From Fusobacteria bacterium ZRK30 (lineage in GTDB: Bacteria; Fusobacteriota; Fusobacteriia; Fusobacteriales; Fusobacteriaceae), in contig CP102405.1 in assembly GCA_024628785.1 (NCBI GenBank), positions 1,984,001 through 2,048,000 on the forward strand: 64,000 bases of DNA. The letters run 5' to 3'. The notes under the pieces are model-generated. The model saw only the letters and a list, made by a program, of their open reading frames with translations, did no database searches and was not told the origin of the DNA. Position numbers and translations under genes: made by a program. Numbering within the stretch: position 1 is the first letter of the stretch; every line of letters starts with the position of its first letter. Positions 63,978 to 64,000 of the stretch are shown here, piece by piece.

Positions 63978-64000
63978 TTAGTTTTTAGCTTTTTCTACTA
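63978..64000 (-). CDS. 3' end of an unidentified minus-strand gene
   Basis: The last bases read on the minus strand as a frame ending V-E-K-A-K-N followed by TAA (63978-63980), directly before a good terminator. Six to seven codons are too few to identify the protein. Confidence 0.35.

Noticed and set aside
1..64000. Search for CRISPR arrays, insertion sequences, phage genes, tRNA or rRNA genes
   Set aside because: No regularly spaced repeats, transposase or phage motifs, or cloverleaf-like sequence was found by reading; a tRNA scan would be needed to exclude tRNAs fully.

Overview
The window looks like a chromosomal segment of a low-GC, Gram-negative anaerobe of the Fusobacteriota. The DNA is strongly AT-rich, yet the genes are those of an organism with an outer membrane: lpxK (lipid A), an ExbB-ExbD-TonB motor, and an FplA-like type Vd patatin autotransporter. 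These sit beside genes common in low-GC lineages: Rex, GatCAB, a HutP-family protein and a PASTA-bearing penicillin-binding protein. Genus is a guess (Ilyobacter/Propionigenium/Psychrilyobacter/Cetobacterium side). I see no rRNA, tRNA, insertion sequence, prophage or CRISPR array. No gap without a gene exceeds 300 bases; the longest is about 295 bases (40634-40928) and holds divergent promoters.

Region 1-40633 is transcribed almost entirely from the minus strand. In transcription order from the right: folE alone; an alpha/beta-hydrolase and phospholipase-D lipoprotein pair; a long run of an FtsK-N-terminus-like membrane protein, maf, mreB, an exported unknown, scpB, a pseudouridine synthase, gtrA, a polyprenyl-phosphate glycosyltransferase, gatC, a GT39 transferase and a PAP2 phosphatase; gatA-gatB; a run of PBP, priA, def, fmt, rex, folD, an ACT protein and accB; rimO-pgsA-yggT; rsmH with an FtsL-like gene; rlmD-plsY-gpsA-sigma factor; dnaN; and finally a run of DUF116, a giant TPR protein, a small membrane protein, exbB, exbD, tonB, an NtrC-like regulator and dnaX, which runs off the left edge.

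Region 40929-51941 is on the plus strand: hslU, smc, a PF09818-type ABC ATPase, lpxK, an unknown gene, nadD and a cupin, then a separately promoted NADH oxidase/CoA-disulfide reductase family flavoprotein. Region 52091-64000 returns to the minus strand: mltG, a B12-binding radical SAM protein, a SpoIID-family protein, tilS and ftsH end at a terminator, followed by hutP, fplA and an amino-acid permease.

Several promoters fit a TTGACA-17-TATAAT pattern, often with a TGn extension, and a dozen hairpins look like intrinsic terminators; together they divide the window into about fourteen transcription units. Most of the window is ordinary housekeeping. The parts most worth a second look are: the TPR/TonB/ExbBD cluster with an NtrC-type regulator whose Walker B acids and GAFTGA loop are both lost; a UAG-rich stem-loop in the leader of the amino-acid permease, close to a HutP-family gene; a lipid-linked sugar module (GtrA, GT2, GT39, PAP2) interleaved with the split gatCAB genes; an FtsK-like membrane anchor lacking its motor; and a repeated near-palindrome around TGACGTTCC.
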